Assembly: GCA_001800945.1 (NCBI GenBank)
Contig: MGWJ01000082.1
Span: 1-6,470, forward strand
DNA length: 6,470 bases
Reading direction: 5' to 3'
From: Flavobacteria bacterium RIFCSPLOWO2_12_FULL_31_7
GTDB taxonomy: Bacteria > Bacteroidota > Bacteroidia > Flavobacteriales > Flavobacteriaceae
Shown: positions 4,791 through 6,470 of the stretch, piece after piece
Position numbering within the stretch: the first letter of the stretch is position 1
Layout: every line of letters starts with the position of its first letter
Notes under the pieces: generated by a model
Seen by the model: the letters and a program-made list of their open reading frames with translations, nothing else
Told to the model about the DNA's origin: nothing
The model's database searches: none
Program-made: the position numbers and the translations under genes

Positions 4791-6470
4791 ATGAAAATAA
4801 AATCTACCTTTCTGATATTATTCATTAGCATATGGGTAAATCAATTTTACGGACAGTTTACACCTCAAAAACCAGACTTGAGAAATTGTGGAAGTGCACC
4901 AAATTATTATACAGATTATTTTAATTGTACTTCTAACAATTATACTTTAGATGATGTTTATTTGAGTATTTCTAACTCGTCCGGAGTTCCTATCACAACT
5001 CCTTGTGCACCACCAAACGTTCAAAACGTGTTTTTATGGTTTAACTATACTTCAAATTCTAATAGTCCCATCCATCAAACAAGAATTTTTGCAGACATTT
5101 TGGTTAAAGACCAGAATGGAAATTTAATTCAAACTCTTCAAATCAATAGCTATTTAGGCGAAGTGGCTCCGGGTGCTGGACAAAGTTTACTTAATATTCC
5201 TGGATATCTTTCTGGATTTCCATGGACTTGCGGTTATGAGTTATCATTAACCAGATTACTTGTTGTTTGGAAAACAAATGGTACGCCAAGTGAACCAGAA
5301 TTAACAAGCTACAATTGTGGTACTTACAACAAATCTCAATGTGAACTTCCAACAAGTTTAATAGTTTCTGCTCCAATGGCAGTTCAATTCGATTATACAC
5401 AATGTACAATTGGTAATGTAACTACAGTTAATTTTGATGATGACACAAATGGTGGTGATGCTCCATATACTTATCTTTGGAATTTTGGTGATGGCACTAC
5501 TTCTACACTTCCGAACCCATCTCATACCTATCCTTACCCTAGCGGACCATACACTGTCACACTTCAAGTTACAGATTCTGGTAGTCCGCAACAAGTAAGT
5601 ACTAGTATTCAAACAATCAATTTAATAAACCCAATTGCTATAACTGGAAATGTAACTTCCTCTCCTTGTTCTTCAGGGAATGATGGAGCTATTGACATAA
5701 GTGTTTCAGGTGGAACACCAAACTATAGTTATTTATGGAGTAATGGCGCAACAAGTCAGGATTTAACTGGTTTAGCAAATGGAACTTACACGGTTACCGT
5801 AACAGATTCTGTTGGATGTACAGCACAACGAACATTTATTATTACTGGCGGAGACGTAATACCTCCAATTGTTAGCGCTCCAGCAAACCAAACTTTAGAA
5901 GGATGTAACACAACTATTATAGCAACAAACGGTTATTTTCCTTTTTCTTCAACAACAGCAACTATCACAGAAGCTCAATTTATATTAGCAGGTGGAACAA
6001 TTTCTGACGTTTCTGCCATTTCAAGTGTAACATATATAGATACAATTCTAGGAACTTGTCCTAAAGTAGTAACTAGATTATTTACTATTAAAGATGCATG
6101 TAATAATACTACACAAGTAACACAGACTTTTACCATTCAAGATACTACTGATCCAGTAATTTCTACGCAAGCGAGTGATTTAACGGTGGAATGTGATGGA
6201 AGTGGAAATACTGCTGCTTTAGCTTCTTGGTTAGCTTCCAATGGTGGTGCTTCTGCTTCTGATGTTTGTTCTGGAGTAACTTGGTCGAACAATTATTCAG
6301 GTGCTTTGTCTGATTTATGTGGGTTGACTGGCGCTGCAACTGTAACTTTCACAGCAACTGATGCTTGTGGGAATACTTCTACTTCAATTGGAACTTTTAC
6401 CATTCAAGATACTACTGATCCTGTAATTTCTACTCAAGCGAGTGATTTAACTGTAGAATGTGATGGAAAT
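4791..6470 (+). CDS. Large secreted repeat protein, probable surface adhesin (3' end outside window)
   Basis: The frame is open for 560 codons to the window end; an in-frame TAA at 4776-4778 makes ATG 4791 the first possible start. Residues 1-21 are a signal peptide (MKIK, then a hydrophobic core, ending FYG before Q22). Residues 22-190 form a beta-rich domain with six cysteines (33, 46, 72, 147, 176, 184). A PKD domain follows at about 195-280, with YLWNFGDGTTS (228-238), HTY (245-247) and YTVTLQVTDS (254-263). An SprB-type repeat spans about 281-352 (NDGAIDISVSGGTPNYSYLW, then NGTYTVTVTD). A diverged HYR-like domain spans 356-446, and an 89-residue HYR-like repeat starts at F447 and begins again at F536. 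Such architecture is known from long Bacteroidota proteins exported by the T9SS and displayed on the surface, often for adhesion or gliding. The sorting domain expected at the C-terminus is not visible, so the export route is inferred. Confidence 0.93.
   Translation, partial: MKIKSTFLILFISIWVNQFYGQFTPQKPDLRNCGSAPNYYTDYFNCTSNNYTLDDVYLSISNSSGVPITTPCAPPNVQNVFLWFNYTSNSNSPIHQTRIFADILVKDQNGNLIQTLQINSYLGEVAPGAGQSLLNIPGYLSGFPWTCGYELSLTRLLVVWKTNGTPSEPELTSYNCGTYNKSQCELPTSLIVSAPMAVQFDYTQCTIGNVTTVNFDDDTNGGDAPYTYLWNFGDGTTSTLPNPSHTYPYPSGPYTVTLQVTDSGSPQQVSTSIQTINLINPIAITGNVTSSPCSSGNDGAIDISVSGGTPNYSYLWSNGATSQDLTGLANGTYTVTVTDSVGCTAQRTFIITGGDVIPPIVSAPANQTLEGCNTTIIATNGYFPFSSTTATITEAQFILAGGTISDVSAISSVTYIDTILGTCPKVVTRLFTIKDACNNTTQVTQTFTIQDTTDPVISTQASDLTVECDGSGNTAALASWLASNGGASASDVCSGVTWSNNYSGALSDLCGLTGAATVTFTATDACGNTSTSIGTFTIQDTTDPVISTQASDLTVECDGN
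6126..6392 (+). repeat. Intragenic 267-bp repeat, unit 1
   Basis: This unit encodes residues 446-534 of the surface protein, beginning T-FTIQDTTDPVIS and carrying four cysteines (468, 493, 510, 526), which in an exported protein could form two disulfides. It ends with FTATDACGNTSTS, the usual end of HYR-like beta-sandwich repeats. The next unit starts exactly 267 bp later. Confidence 0.85.
6393..6470 (+). repeat. Intragenic 267-bp repeat, unit 2 (cut by window end)
   Basis: The first 78 bp of the second unit differ from unit 1 at 5 positions. Four changes are silent and the last gives Ser to Asn (residue 471 versus 560). The array therefore probably continues beyond the window, as long tandem arrays are common in these proteins. 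Confidence 0.85.

Noticed and set aside
5191..5612. Minus-strand ORFs of 72 and 84 codons
   Set aside because: They are antisense to the open 560-codon frame of the repeat protein, which carries a signal peptide and PKD and SprB motifs.

Overview
The window looks like a chromosomal segment of an AT-rich member of the Bacteroidota, most likely a Flavobacteriaceae species close to Flavobacterium. The grounds are very AT-rich intergenic DNA, near absence of Shine-Dalgarno sequences, TAnnTTTG-type -7 promoter boxes, a sixA-ppk1-ppx gene order, and a long secreted protein built from PKD, SprB-type and HYR-like repeats, as seen in type IX secretion (T9SS) clients. No rRNA, tRNA, CRISPR array, insertion sequence or phage gene was seen.

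Layout. (1) Positions 1-392 hold the 3' end of an uncharacterised Bacteroidota protein on the + strand. (2) A perfect 15-bp hairpin at 413-450 separates it from the convergent operon and can terminate transcription from both sides. (3) Positions 3947 down to 455 on the minus strand carry a compact polyphosphate operon: a SixA-type histidine phosphatase, polyphosphate kinase PPK1 and a short exopolyphosphatase Ppx. sixA and ppk1 overlap by 17 bp, and ppk1 and ppx are 6 bp apart. PPK1 makes polyphosphate from ATP and Ppx breaks it down, so one transcript carries both directions of polyP turnover. (4) Positions 3948-4790 are an 843-bp, very AT-rich gap. (5) From 4791 to the window end runs the 5' part (560 codons, still open) of a large secreted repeat protein, probably a cell-surface adhesin.

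The least ordinary part is the gap. Two rightward promoter-like modules lie exactly 277 bp apart. Each has two direct copies of GATTTTAT with a 21-bp period, followed 34 bp downstream by a perfect TAnnTTTG box (TAATTTTG at 4086, TAAATTTG at 4363). The modules share about 77% identity over 75 bp upstream, and the -7 box keeps its exact distance although the DNA between has diverged. Neither has a -33 TTG at normal spacing, which fits activator-dependent promoters. The second module is followed by a possible 49-codon ORF (4432-4581) and by hairpins near 4577-4606 and 4652-4696. This looks like a pair of co-regulated short transcription units of unknown function. The calls for the operon and the repeat protein are firm; those for the promoter modules are inference from sequence pattern, and those for the small ORF and 3' hairpins are tentative.
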